DNA of 44,521 nucleotides from Candidatus Nitrotoga sp. CP45 (GTDB lineage Bacteria; Pseudomonadota; Gammaproteobacteria; Burkholderiales; Gallionellaceae), in NCBI GenBank assembly GCA_945874105.1, contig CAMCFJ010000025.1, positions 1 through 44,521 of the forward strand. The letters run 5' to 3'. The notes under the pieces were generated by a model. It was not told the DNA's origin. It did no database searches and worked only from the letters and a program-made list of their open reading frames with translations. The translations under genes and the position numbers were made by a program. Below are positions 7,865 to 16,374 of this stretch, one piece after another (position 1 is the stretch's first letter; the number at the start of each line of letters is the position of its first letter).

Positions 7865-10558
7865 TTACAATTTTCCCTTTACCCAAGCCGATACAGATGC
7901 AAGCGCAGTGGCCAGAAATTCTGGTTGTGTGCCCCCTGCTTGAGCCATATCCGCACGGCCACCACCTTTTCCGCCCACCTGCTGCGCCACTGAATTAACC
8001 AATTCTCCCGCCTTTACCTTGTCGTTAATATCAGCGGTAACTCCTGCGATCAGCATCACTTTCCCATCAGCCACGGCAGCCAATACGATGGCCGCCGATT
8101 TAAGTTTGTCTTTCAGCTTGTCCAGTGTTTCGCGTAATATTTTGTTATCCGCGCCTTCCAAAAGCGCAGCAACTATCTTGACGCCATTAATTTCTATAGC
8201 CTGACTTGCCAAGTCTTCACCTTGCGAAGAAGCCAATCTGGATTTCAAGGTAGCGAGTTCTTTTTCCAGCGCTTTTATTCCATCCTGCATTTGTGCTACA
8301 CGCTGAGTGAGTTCGTGTGGCTGAACCTTAAGCGCGGCGGCGACTTCATGTACTCTCGCATCCAGTTGTTGCACCCAGTTCAGCGCACCCTCCCCGGTGA
8401 TCGCTTCGACGCGGCGGATGCCAGCAGCCACTCCGCTCTCCATTACAATCTTGAATAAGCCAATGTCGCCGGTGCGTTGTACATGTGTGCCACCGCATAG
8501 TTCAGTGGAAAATTCGCCCATACCTAACACGCGCACTTCATCGCCATACTTTTCACCGAACAATGCCATGGCACCGGATTTGAGTGCATCGTCATAAGCC
8601 ATCACCTGCGCGCTCACCGCAGCATTCGCCTGTATGGCATGATTCACACGATTTTCCACCGCGCGGATTTGCGTATCGGTCATCGGTGCGTTGTGGCTGA
8701 AGTCAAAGCGTGTTTTGGTCTGATCAACCAGCGAACCCTTCTGTTGCACATGCGCACCCAATACATCACGTAGCGCCCGGTGCATCAGGTGCGTGACGGA
8801 GTGGTTGCGGATGGTACGCGCATGTGCAGCTTCATCGACAATAGCATCGACCAAGTCGCCCACCTTGATAAAACCACTCTTTACCTGTCCGTGGTGCCCA
8901 AACACATCGGGTTGAATTTTCTGTGTATCTTCTACAGTAAAAAGCGTTGGATTATTGGAAGATATCTGCAGCACGCCCACGTCACCCACCTGCCCACCAG
9001 ACTCCGCATAAAACGGCGTATTGTCCAGCACCACAATACCTGTATCAGATGCGGACAGCTCTTGCACAGCCACGCCATCCTTGTACAACGCCACGACCTT
9101 GCCCTGCGTAACCAGTTTTTCGTATCCATGGAATTGCGTTTTCACGCCCTCGTATTCCAGCCCCGCAGCTATCTTGAACTTTCCCGCCGCGCGCGCCTGT
9201 TCGCGCTGACGTGTCATGGCCTCATTAAAGCCAACTTCATCAACTATGACACCATGCTCACGACATACATCCTGTGTCAGATCAAGCGGAAAACCAAAGG
9301 TGTCGTGCAAAGTAAAAGCAATATGTCCCACAAGGATTTTGGGTTGAAGTAACTTGCCCTCACCGCTATCCTTTCCACTGCCCGATCCGGCATCAAAACC
9401 AAGGCCACCCGTCACGACTTTATCGAGCGCTACTTCAAGCATTTTCATACCATGCTCAATGGTCTCAAAAAAACGCTCTTCCTCGATACGTAGCACCTCA
9501 GTTACCCGCGTTTTCGCTGCGACCAACTCGGGATACGCCCCGCCCATTTCCCTGGCAAGATCAACTACTATCTTATGGAAAAAGGCTGCGCGACAACCCA
9601 GCTTATAACCATGCCGGATGGCGCGGCGGATAATGCGGCGCAACACATAACCGCGCCCTTCATTGCCGGGAATCACGCCATCCACAATCATGAAAGAACA
9701 AGCACGAATATGATCAGCGATCACCTTGAGCGAGTTATTGGTAAGGTCGCTGGTGCTCGTCTCACGCGCCGCCGCGCAAATAAGATTTTGGAACAAGTCA
9801 ATATCGTAGTTGGAATGCACGTGTTGCAATACTGCCGCGATGCGCTCCAATCCCATGCCAGTATCCACCGATGGCTTGGGCAACGGGTGCAACACACCGC
9901 TCTCATCGCGGTTGTATTGCATGAAAACCAAGTTCCAGATTTCAATATAGCGATCACCATCGGCCTCCGCACTTCCCGGAGGACCGCCCCAGACATCAGG
10001 TCCATGGTCGTAAAATATTTCCGAACATGGACCGCATGGGCCGGTATCTGCCATCTGCCAGAAATTATCGGAGGCATAACGCGTGCCATGATTGTCCCCG
10101 ATACGCACAATGCGCTCGACAGGTACGCCCACTTCATTAGACCAGATGTCAAAAGCCTCATCATCCTCGGCGTAAACGGTTACCCACAGCTTGTCAGCTG
10201 GCAACTTATAAACCTCGGTGAGCAATTCCCAGGCATATCTGATGGCAATGTGTTTGAAATAGTCCCCAAAACTGAAATTACCCAACATCTCGAAAAATGT
10301 ATGATGCCGCGCGGTATAGCCCACGTTCTCCAGGTCGTTGTGTTTGCCACCCGCACGCACACAGCGCTGCGAAGACGTAGCGCGAACATATGGACGCTTG
10401 TCGTGGCCGAGGAAACAGTCTTTGAACTGCACCATGCCGGAGTTGGTGAACAACAAGGTAGGGTCATTGCCCGGCACCAATGGACTGGAAGTCACGATAG
10501 TGTGCTCTTTGGAGGCAAAGTAATCCAAAAATTTCAGACGGATTTCGCTGCTGTTCAT
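7865..10558 (-). CDS. alaS: alanine--tRNA ligase
   Basis: AlaRS charges tRNA-Ala and clears mischarged Ser and Gly. It has 897 residues from the ATG at 10558 ([14 protein letters not shown]), the normal N-terminus; the frame runs 23 codons further upstream, but that stretch is not AlaRS-like. Visible landmarks are the class II catalytic core ([18 protein letters not shown] and [13 protein letters not shown]), the editing-domain zinc ligands HSVTHLMH and LCGGTH, and the C-terminal [15 protein letters not shown] motif. A Gly/Ser-rich insertion of about 20 residues lies near position 415, between the anticodon-recognition and editing regions. It probably explains the slightly long protein. The gene is monocistronic here. 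Confidence 0.98.
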   Translation of the reverse strand: MNSSEIRLKFLDYFASKEHTIVTSSPLVPGNDPTLLFTNSGMVQFKDCFLGHDKRPYVRATSSQRCVRAGGKHNDLENVGYTARHHTFFEMLGNFSFGDYFKHIAIRYAWELLTEVYKLPADKLWVTVYAEDDEAFDIWSNEVGVPVERIVRIGDNHGTRYASDNFWQMADTGPCGPCSEIFYDHGPDVWGGPPGSAEADGDRYIEIWNLVFMQYNRDESGVLHPLPKPSVDTGMGLERIAAVLQHVHSNYDIDLFQNLICAAARETSTSDLTNNSLKVIADHIRACSFMIVDGVIPGNEGRGYVLRRIIRRAIRHGYKLGCRAAFFHKIVVDLAREMGGAYPELVAAKTRVTEVLRIEEERFFETIEHGMKMLEVALDKVVTGGLGFDAGSGSGKDSGEGKLLQPKILVGHIAFTLHDTFGFPLDLTQDVCREHGVIVDEVGFNEAMTRQREQARAAGKFKIAAGLEYEGVKTQFHGYEKLVTQGKVVALYKDGVAVQELSASDTGIVVLDNTPFYAESGGQVGDVGVLQISSNNPTLFTVEDTQKIQPDVFGHHGQVKSGFIKVGDLVDAIVDEAAHARTIRNHSVTHLMHRALRDVLGAHVQQKGSLVDQTKTRFDFSHNAPMTDTQIRAVENRVNHAIQANAAVSAQVMAYDDALKSGAMALFGEKYGDEVRVLGMGEFSTELCGGTHVQRTGDIGLFKIVMESGVAAGIRRVEAITGEGALNWVQQLDARVHEVAAALKVQPHELTQRVAQMQDGIKALEKELATLKSRLASSQGEDLASQAIEINGVKIVAALLEGADNKILRETLDKLKDKLKSAAIVLAAVADGKVMLIAGVTADINDKVKAGELVNSVAQQVGGKGGGRADMAQAGGTQPEFLATALASVSAWVKGKL

Positions 10559-10663
10559 CTGTTCACCAATCTTAAAAAAAGCAATTATTCTTATGCTGCA
10601 TAAGGGGCGAATAATACCATCCGACACTACCAGGCTGCACCCCCCATTTCATATAGCAGGCAG

Positions 10664-10810
10664 ATGGTGAAAGCGACGAAACCATTTTCAGATGAGTTTA
10701 ATGATGGAGCTAATCCGATAAAGATATCAAACAAGTCATCCTGGATGGCGTTTGCTATGGGGCAACATATTCGAGCATTTCTCCAGGATCCGGATAAAAA
10801 TAATCTTTAG
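10664..10810 (+). CDS. possible 48-residue protein
   Basis: This is a short open frame in the gap upstream of alaS, on the opposite strand. It reads from ATG (MVKATKPFSDEFNDGANP) to TAG (AFLQDPDKNNL). The composition is soluble and protein-like (WMAFAMGQHIRAFLQDPD), but no family is recognised and the ribosome site is weak (GCAGG). It could be a small real gene or the tail of a decayed one. Confidence 0.35.
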   Translation: MVKATKPFSDEFNDGANPIKISNKSSWMAFAMGQHIRAFLQDPDKNNL

Positions 10811-10826
10811 GCTGACCTTTTTCCGC

Positions 10827-13271
10827 TTAAAGCTCGAACAACCCCTTGCCTGAAGAAAGAAGCTTGGTGAATTCCTCCGCACTTACCGGTTTACTGAAAT
10901 AATAACCCTGTATCTCATCACATCCTTGCTGTTTCAGGAAAGCCAATTGTTCGGCGGTTTCCACCCCTTCGGCGATAACTTTCAGCTTGAGACTGTGAGC
11001 CATTGAAATAATGGTACTTACAATCACCGCATCATCCGTGTCTGTCGCCAAATCACGCACAAACGATTGATCAATCTTGAACTTATCAATTGGAAAGCGC
11101 TTGAGGTAGCTTAAGCTGGAATAGCCCGTGCCGAAGTCATCCACCGATATCTTCAGCCCCATCGCCTTCATGTCCTCCAGCAATAAAATTGCGGCTTCCG
11201 CATCCTGCATGACGACACCCTCGGTAATTTCAAGCTCCAGGCCAGACGGAGCCAAGCCGCTTTCATGCAGAACATCCTTAATTATTTCGCCGAGATTCTT
11301 CTGGCGGAACTGCACCGCCGAAAGATTTACCGCCATGGTAATTTTCATCAACCCCTGCTTGCGCCACTCCTGGTTCTGGCGGCAAGCCTCGCGCAACACC
11401 CATTCGCCCATTGGAGGAATCAGACCGTTCTCTTCTGCAATGGGGATGAACTGCGTTGGCAAGACATTCCCAAACATGGGGTGATCCCAACGAAGCAGCG
11501 CTTCCGCGCCGATGATGCGACCGCTTTGCAAATCCACTTGTGGCTGGTAAAGCAGAAATAATTCATTCCGTTCCAAGGCGTGACTCAACTTATTCTTGAT
11601 CGCCATTCGTTCAAGTGTACGTCGGTTCATTTCATAGGTGAAGAACTGGTAATTATTTCGCCCGTTTCCCTTGGCTTGATACATCGCGGCGTCAGCATGT
11701 GCTATCAGAGACTCACTGTCTTTCCCATCTTCCGGGAACACACTGATACCGATGCTGGTAGTCACCTCAATGTCATTGCCATCAATCACACAAGGACCGG
11801 CAACGGACGTCAGGAGCTTTACGGCAATCGTGGCGATATCATCCATATTTTCTATATATGGCAACATGATGGCAAATTCGTCGCCGCCTAGCCGACTTAC
11901 CGTGTCACTAACTCGAGCGACACTACTAATGCGACCGGCTACAACCTTTAACAGCTTATCACCGACAAGGTGGCCCAATGTGTCGTTGATAGCCTTGAAG
12001 CGATCCAGATCAAGGAACATAACAGCCACCTTGCGCTGTTCACGTCCAGCGTGGGCAATCGCCTGTGTTAGGCGATCATGCAGCATCATGCGATTGGGAA
12101 GATCGGTGAGAAAATCATGCTGCGCAATATAGACCATGTGCTCTTCAGCCGCTTTGCGCTCGCTGATATCGGAAACCACCGCAATATGGTGACTAAATTC
12201 GCCCCGTTCGTCCTTCATCGTGCTGATGCTCAACCATTCGACGTAACTCTCTCCGTTCTTGCGGCGATCTGATATCTCGCCCTGCCAGCGGCCAGTCTTA
12301 TTGATGCTCTGCCACATCTTGTCGTAAAACACCTTGTCCATCAAACCAGAATGAAGCATTCGCGGGTTATTGCCAATCGCTTCAGCAGCGCTGTAACCGG
12401 TAATGGAAGAAAAAGCCGGGTTGACCGACACAATATTGTTAGTTGAATCTGTCACTACTACGCCTTCATTGATCGTATCAAATATGCGCGCGAACAGTCG
12501 AAGCTGTTCCGTGGCCTCTTTTCGTTCGGTAATATCCTCGATCACTTCAATAAAATAATCCGGCTCACCAGTGACAGTGCGAGTAAGCGACGATGTAAGA
12601 CTGACCCAAACCAGCGAACCGTCCTTGCGCACATAGCGTATTTCCTTGGTAGAGCTGGGAACCTCGCCGGCCAGTAGCTTCTGCCTACTGTCCAGTTCGT
12701 CCGGCATATCGTCGGGGTAAGTGATGCTCGGACGATCGCGTGTCAGAAGTTCTTCCTCAGCATAACCAGTGATGAGGCACAGCTTGTGGTTGACGCGCAG
12801 CCAGCGGCCATCCAGCCCGACATGTGCGATGCCAACCGCAGCCTGTTCGAACGTCGCGCGGAAGCGCTGCTCGGATTGGAAATGAATGCGCCGCGCCTGT
12901 GCCGCCTGCAACTCGCGTTCAATGGCGGGAATCAGACGCTTCAAATTGCTCTTCAGCAGGTAATCATGCGCCCCGGCCTTGATCGCTGCCACTGCCAAGT
13001 CTTCACCGATGGCACCGGAAATAATAATAAACGGCAAATCACGTCCGCTTTGCTGCACAATTTTTAACGCAGCAAATGAGTCAAAATTTGGCATAGCGTG
13101 GTCGGAAAGCACCACATCCCACTCACCCTGATGCAGGGCCTGACTCAAGCCGTCTGCGCTGTCTACCCTCACATGAATAAGTTCATAGCTTTGCTGTAAA
13201 TATCGCGTCAGCAATAGTGCGTCATCTTCCGAATCCTCAATGATCAGCGTATGCAATAACGGCTTGTTCAT
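10827..13271 (-). CDS. response regulator with REC, two PAS, GGDEF and EAL domains
   Basis: This is a c-di-GMP turnover protein of 814 residues. An N-terminal receiver domain (about 8–125) has acidic residues Glu12/Asp13 and phospho-acceptor Asp57. PAS domains follow at about 135–250 and 258–372, the second with the NPAFSSITGY signature. The GGDEF domain has an intact GGDEF at 462–466 and an RVSD inhibitory site at 453–456. The EAL domain has EALLRW from 590, DDFGTGYSS at 711–719 and EGVE near the end. Both enzymatic motifs look intact, so it may make and/or degrade c-di-GMP. Its start overlaps the stop of the upstream response-regulator gene by 4 bp. It is presumably driven by phosphotransfer within the same operon. 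Confidence 0.93.
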   Translation of the reverse strand: MNKPLLHTLIIEDSEDDALLLTRYLQQSYELIHVRVDSADGLSQALHQGEWDVVLSDHAMPNFDSFAALKIVQQSGRDLPFIIISGAIGEDLAVAAIKAGAHDYLLKSNLKRLIPAIERELQAAQARRIHFQSEQRFRATFEQAAVGIAHVGLDGRWLRVNHKLCLITGYAEEELLTRDRPSITYPDDMPDELDSRQKLLAGEVPSSTKEIRYVRKDGSLVWVSLTSSLTRTVTGEPDYFIEVIEDITERKEATEQLRLFARIFDTINEGVVVTDSTNNIVSVNPAFSSITGYSAAEAIGNNPRMLHSGLMDKVFYDKMWQSINKTGRWQGEISDRRKNGESYVEWLSISTMKDERGEFSHHIAVVSDISERKAAEEHMVYIAQHDFLTDLPNRMMLHDRLTQAIAHAGREQRKVAVMFLDLDRFKAINDTLGHLVGDKLLKVVAGRISSVARVSDTVSRLGGDEFAIMLPYIENMDDIATIAVKLLTSVAGPCVIDGNDIEVTTSIGISVFPEDGKDSESLIAHADAAMYQAKGNGRNNYQFFTYEMNRRTLERMAIKNKLSHALERNELFLLYQPQVDLQSGRIIGAEALLRWDHPMFGNVLPTQFIPIAEENGLIPPMGEWVLREACRQNQEWRKQGLMKITMAVNLSAVQFRQKNLGEIIKDVLHESGLAPSGLELEITEGVVMQDAEAAILLLEDMKAMGLKISVDDFGTGYSSLSYLKRFPIDKFKIDQSFVRDLATDTDDAVIVSTIISMAHSLKLKVIAEGVETAEQLAFLKQQGCDEIQGYYFSKPVSAEEFTKLLSSGKGLFEL

Positions 13272-13720
13272 TTCGCGCGCCTAGCTGCTGGAGGAGCTTC
13301 GTTGATTGCCAACCAATATCTACCGAGGCTGCGCACCGCCTCAGTGAATTGATCGAAGTCCACCGGCTTTAGGATATAGCTGTTGAGACCCAGCTTGTAG
13401 CCCGCTATCAGATCTTGCTCTTCGCGCGAGGAGGTGAGAATCGCCACCGGCAACAGCGCAGTTAGTGGATTTGCGCGCAGTTGCTTCAATACTTCAAGGC
13501 CATCCACTTTAGGCAATTTCAAATCCAGCAAGATTAGCGTCGGCATCACATTCAGGTCACGCCCCGCATATTTTCCTTTTCCAAACAGATAATCGAGTGC
13601 TTCCGCACCATCACGCGTCACCACCACTCCGTTGTCGATACGGTTTTGCTTGAACGCACGCAGGGTAAGCGCTTCATCATCGGGATTGTCCTCGACCAGC
13701 AAAATAAATTTTTTACCCAT
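13268..13720 (-). CDS. single-domain response regulator (Rcp1-like)
   Basis: This 150-residue protein consists only of a receiver domain. The N-terminal LLVEDNPDDEALTL supplies the acidic pocket and Asp66 in LILLDLKLP is the phospho-acceptor. AILTSS supplies the conserved Thr/Ser and YILKPVDF the conserved Lys. The LVEDNPDD start and LGLNSYILKPVDF resemble the Rcp1-type regulators that pair with phytochrome-like or sensor kinases. There is no output domain. A GGGAG ribosome site lies before the ATG. It sits between the histidine kinase gene (31-bp gap) and the REC-GGDEF-EAL gene (4-bp overlap), so it may relay phosphate between them. Confidence 0.93.
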   Translation of the reverse strand: MGKKFILLVEDNPDDEALTLRAFKQNRIDNGVVVTRDGAEALDYLFGKGKYAGRDLNVMPTLILLDLKLPKVDGLEVLKQLRANPLTALLPVAILTSSREEQDLIAGYKLGLNSYILKPVDFDQFTEAVRSLGRYWLAINEAPPAARRAK

Positions 13721-13751
13721 GCTGCTCCCTTATTTATCGAACACTAAAATT

Positions 13752-15248
13752 CTATTGCAAAGTGAAATAAAATGTCGCGCCCTTGTCTGGTTCCCCTTCC
13801 GCCCATACTCTCCCACCATGGCGATGAATGATGCGCTGCACAGTGGCCAATCCAATCCCTGTGCCAGGAAATTCGGTCATGGCATGCAACCGCTGAAACG
13901 CGGCAAAAAGTTTGCCGACGTATGCCATGTCGAATCCTGCGCCATTGTCACGCACGAAGTACACAGATGCTCCGACTTGGTGGGTGACACCAATTTCTAT
14001 ACGTGCTTGTTCGCGTTTAGAAGTAAATTTCCACGCATTGCCCAATAGATTCACTAGCGCTACTTTCAGTAAGTGGGCATCGCCCCGCACCATCATTCCT
14101 GGCGTGCAGACGAATTCCACGCGACGTTCGGGTTGTGCCTGTTGCAATTCGTCGACCACTGTCTGTGCCAACATGGTCAAGTTTACCGTCTCAAATTTCA
14201 TTTCACTGCGTGTGACGCGCGATAGATTAAGCATATCGTCAATCAACTGCCCCATGCGCTGGGTAGCAGCGCGTACCCGCTGCAAATAATCTTTGCCCAC
14301 TTCGTCCAACTGCACACTATAGTCGTCAAGCAAGGCTCGGCTGAAGCCGTCTATGCTGCGTAGCGGCGCGCGCAAATCATGCGACACCGAATAGCTGAAT
14401 GCCTCCAATTCTTGATTGGCCGCAGCCAGCTGAGTGGTGCGCTGCGCTACTTGCTCCTCCAAATCAACTGACACGCGCCGTAAGCGAGTAATTACCAGTG
14501 TCAGCGCCCCCAACCCCAGCGCAAGCAACATACCAAAGAGAATGAAAATGTCGCGCAGATCAGTGTGACTTTGCGCCACCACACTGTCTAATGGTCGAAT
14601 AATTTCCAGCACTCCGCGCACATCGCCTACTTTCCAGTCATGCTTAGGGCTGTCCGGGCGTGCGTTGTGGCAGCTTATGCATTCTGCGCGCATTACATCC
14701 GCGGTAGCGTAACGTAGCGATGCGCGTCCCTGGAAGTCTTCAAAACGGTAGTAGGGCTGCTGCGGATTCGCCTGCAATGCTTCCAAAGCCTGCCGTTCAA
14801 AATCATCATGCGCACCGCTATCCTTACGCCAAGGAAAGGGGTAATTGCTGTATAAACGCACCACCATGCCAGAACCGTGCAGGCTTATCCTTCTGCCGAG
14901 TTCCATACTGAAGGTAGCGGGTAACGGGATAGCCCCCGGCTTGTGCAGGTAGTCGTGCGTCACTTCAATATTGCTTCCGCTTACGCGATCCACAACTTCA
15001 GAAGTGTATAAGTTGCGCAGTTCCTTCAGCGACTCTGCATGCAGAGTAATACCCTGTAGTGCGGCGGATTGCACCAAAGTGGTAGTGGCGTGAGACAAAT
15101 ACCACAAAGCTAGCAACGTACCGCTACAAAGGATAATGCTTAACACCAGAATGGTGTGCTTATAGAGCGGGATCAGGCACGCGGCCCAAAACCTTTTCAA
15201 TCGTTGACCCAAGTCGGATGAAACTACTGATGACTTTGCTGATCGCAT
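13752..15248 (-). CDS. membrane sensor histidine kinase with DUF3365-like haem-binding domain
   Basis: This is a sensor kinase of about 498 residues. Two membrane helices (about 31–51 and 234–254) flank a periplasmic domain. That domain contains a c-type haem motif CISCH at about 190–194 and resembles the Tll0287/DUF3365 family. A HisKA domain follows with phospho-His in [13 protein letters not shown] (about residue 290). An HATPase domain follows with NLLGNAWKF (N box), RDNGAGFD (G1) and [13 protein letters not shown] (G2). The ATG at 15248 is chosen over the ATG at 15269 because a GGAGGGGG site lies 7 bp before the former. It heads a three-gene operon. Redox, oxygen or NO sensing by the haem is inference from the family. 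Confidence 0.92.
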   Translation of the reverse strand: MRSAKSSVVSSDLGQRLKRFWAACLIPLYKHTILVLSIILCSGTLLALWYLSHATTTLVQSAALQGITLHAESLKELRNLYTSEVVDRVSGSNIEVTHDYLHKPGAIPLPATFSMELGRRISLHGSGMVVRLYSNYPFPWRKDSGAHDDFERQALEALQANPQQPYYRFEDFQGRASLRYATADVMRAECISCHNARPDSPKHDWKVGDVRGVLEIIRPLDSVVAQSHTDLRDIFILFGMLLALGLGALTLVITRLRRVSVDLEEQVAQRTTQLAAANQELEAFSYSVSHDLRAPLRSIDGFSRALLDDYSVQLDEVGKDYLQRVRAATQRMGQLIDDMLNLSRVTRSEMKFETVNLTMLAQTVVDELQQAQPERRVEFVCTPGMMVRGDAHLLKVALVNLLGNAWKFTSKREQARIEIGVTHQVGASVYFVRDNGAGFDMAYVGKLFAAFQRLHAMTEFPGTGIGLATVQRIIHRHGGRVWAEGEPDKGATFYFTLQ

Positions 15249-15322
15249 GGCGCATCCCCCTCCAGACATACAGCTAGAATAATTGGGAAATTACTATAAG
15301 TTAAGCGTTTATTGATTCTGCC

Positions 15323-15613
15323 TTACCATTGCCACTCTACGCTGGCAGCAGTGGTTGGGCAAGCGGGCGGAGAGGTGGCTCCGCATAGCAGTGAATATTT
15401 CCCATTTCTTAAAGTGTAAATCTTGCGGTTAATGCCCACGCTGCTTTGAGCAGCACAGGCAGATTGTCGAAACAGAACATCTGGTGCTTGGCCGCCATCA
15501 GCACGATACCAGACGGCCGGGAACTCTCTACCTGGGCTACATAGAACCTCAGAACCAGTAACGTTTCGATGCTTCAAATCGGTCAAATAAGGAATTTTTC
15601 GGGTAACTGACAA
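15323..15613 (-). pseudogene. possible gene remnant or small hypothetical protein
   Basis: This is a 96-codon frame with only a TTG near its start and a stop codon shortly upstream. The composition looks coding (several Cys; GREFPAVWYRADGGQ; ending AASVEWQW), like the C-terminal end of a larger secreted protein. No ribosome site, signal peptide or known domain is seen, so a decayed fragment is more likely than an intact gene. Confidence 0.3.
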
Positions 15614-15644
15614 TTTCCGGGTAAAGTCCGATTACATAAAACTA

Positions 15645-15694
15645 TTTACACCTTCTGGTTAACTGGTACTATACGCAAGTCAAGGTGACCTTGA
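15645..15694 (+). promoter_or_regulatory. putative promoter with palindromic operator before the small secreted protein
   Basis: A TTTACA element at 15645–15650 is followed after 16 bp by TACTAT (15667–15672), a plausible sigma-70 promoter. Just downstream, at 15680–15694, lies an almost perfect palindrome, TCAAGGTGACCTTGA (7-bp arms around one centre base), in the position of an operator. The regulator is unknown. Confidence 0.45.
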
Positions 15695-15737
15695 TCCTAT
15701 ATCACTATCCTTCCAACTTCATATTTAGGAGCTTTTC

Positions 15738-16079
15738 ATGAAAAAGAGTCTTATAAATATCACCATTATGTCCTGCTTTGCATTGGGTGTTTCCTTGGCG
15801 AACGCTGATTCCATGGTTGGTGTTACTACTTCTGGTGTATATACCAACACTGGGCAATCCTATGGCCCATCTGGTGGCAGAGTCCAGAACAACGGCGCAG
15901 ATGGCCGGGTTCAGGCAAGTGGAACTAGTTTTGAGATTGCGACACAACCGCCTGAAGGTTACCGTTACTCTCATGTTTCCAATCAAACCAATATTGTTCA
16001 GTCCGGACCTAATGGACCATTCAATCAATTGGGAAATCCAGGAATGAACTCACAAGAGCGTTACCCCATGGGCAGGTAG
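15738..16079 (+). CDS. small exported Gly/Asn/Gln-rich protein, function unknown
   Basis: This protein has 113 residues. A clear signal peptide (MKKSLINITIMSCFALGVSL) is cleaved probably after ANA. The mature part of about 90 residues is rich in Gly, Asn, Ser and Gln (YGPSGGRVQNNGADGRVQ; NIVQSGPNGPFNQLGNPG), with no cysteine and no recognised domain. A strong AGGAG site precedes the ATG, a palindrome-bearing promoter region lies upstream and an intrinsic terminator follows, so it looks like a single-gene transcription unit. The low-complexity mature region suggests a periplasmic or surface protein, which is inference only. Confidence 0.75.
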   Translation: MKKSLINITIMSCFALGVSLANADSMVGVTTSGVYTNTGQSYGPSGGRVQNNGADGRVQASGTSFEIATQPPEGYRYSHVSNQTNIVQSGPNGPFNQLGNPGMNSQERYPMGR

Positions 16080-16121
16080 TAAACTACGTTTAGTAGCAAT
16101 GAATGAACAAATTCGTTTAAT

Positions 16122-16150
16122 AGTAAGGCCAGCTTAATGCTGGCCTTACT
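16122..16150 (+). terminator. intrinsic terminator after the small secreted protein
   Basis: Twelve-base arms (AGTAAGGCCAGC and its exact complement) flank a 5-base loop and are followed by a T-rich run (TTATTCT). It lies 42 bp beyond the stop codon at 16079. From here to 16374 I see no gene. Confidence 0.8.
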
Positions 16151-16374
16151 TATTCTACCGAGAATTTTCTACGCACACAGCCAGACAAAATCCTGCCCTA
16201 CTCATGATGACTTGGAAAGACGTCTAACCGCACCCAGCCAAATGCGCATGTTCCTACGAGCGCTCCTATAGTTTGAAATAACGCAGATGCCTTAACCAAG
16301 TGATTTGCATGGCAAAGATAGGGTTTTGCCAGTACTATCTTATCGAGTAAACATTTAAACCAGCACACAAACTC

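Noticed and set aside
9575-10603. 342-residue plus-strand frame opposite alaS
   Set aside because: It is a shadow of the alaS coding strand; composition (His/Arg/Gln-rich) and lack of any domain argue against a gene.
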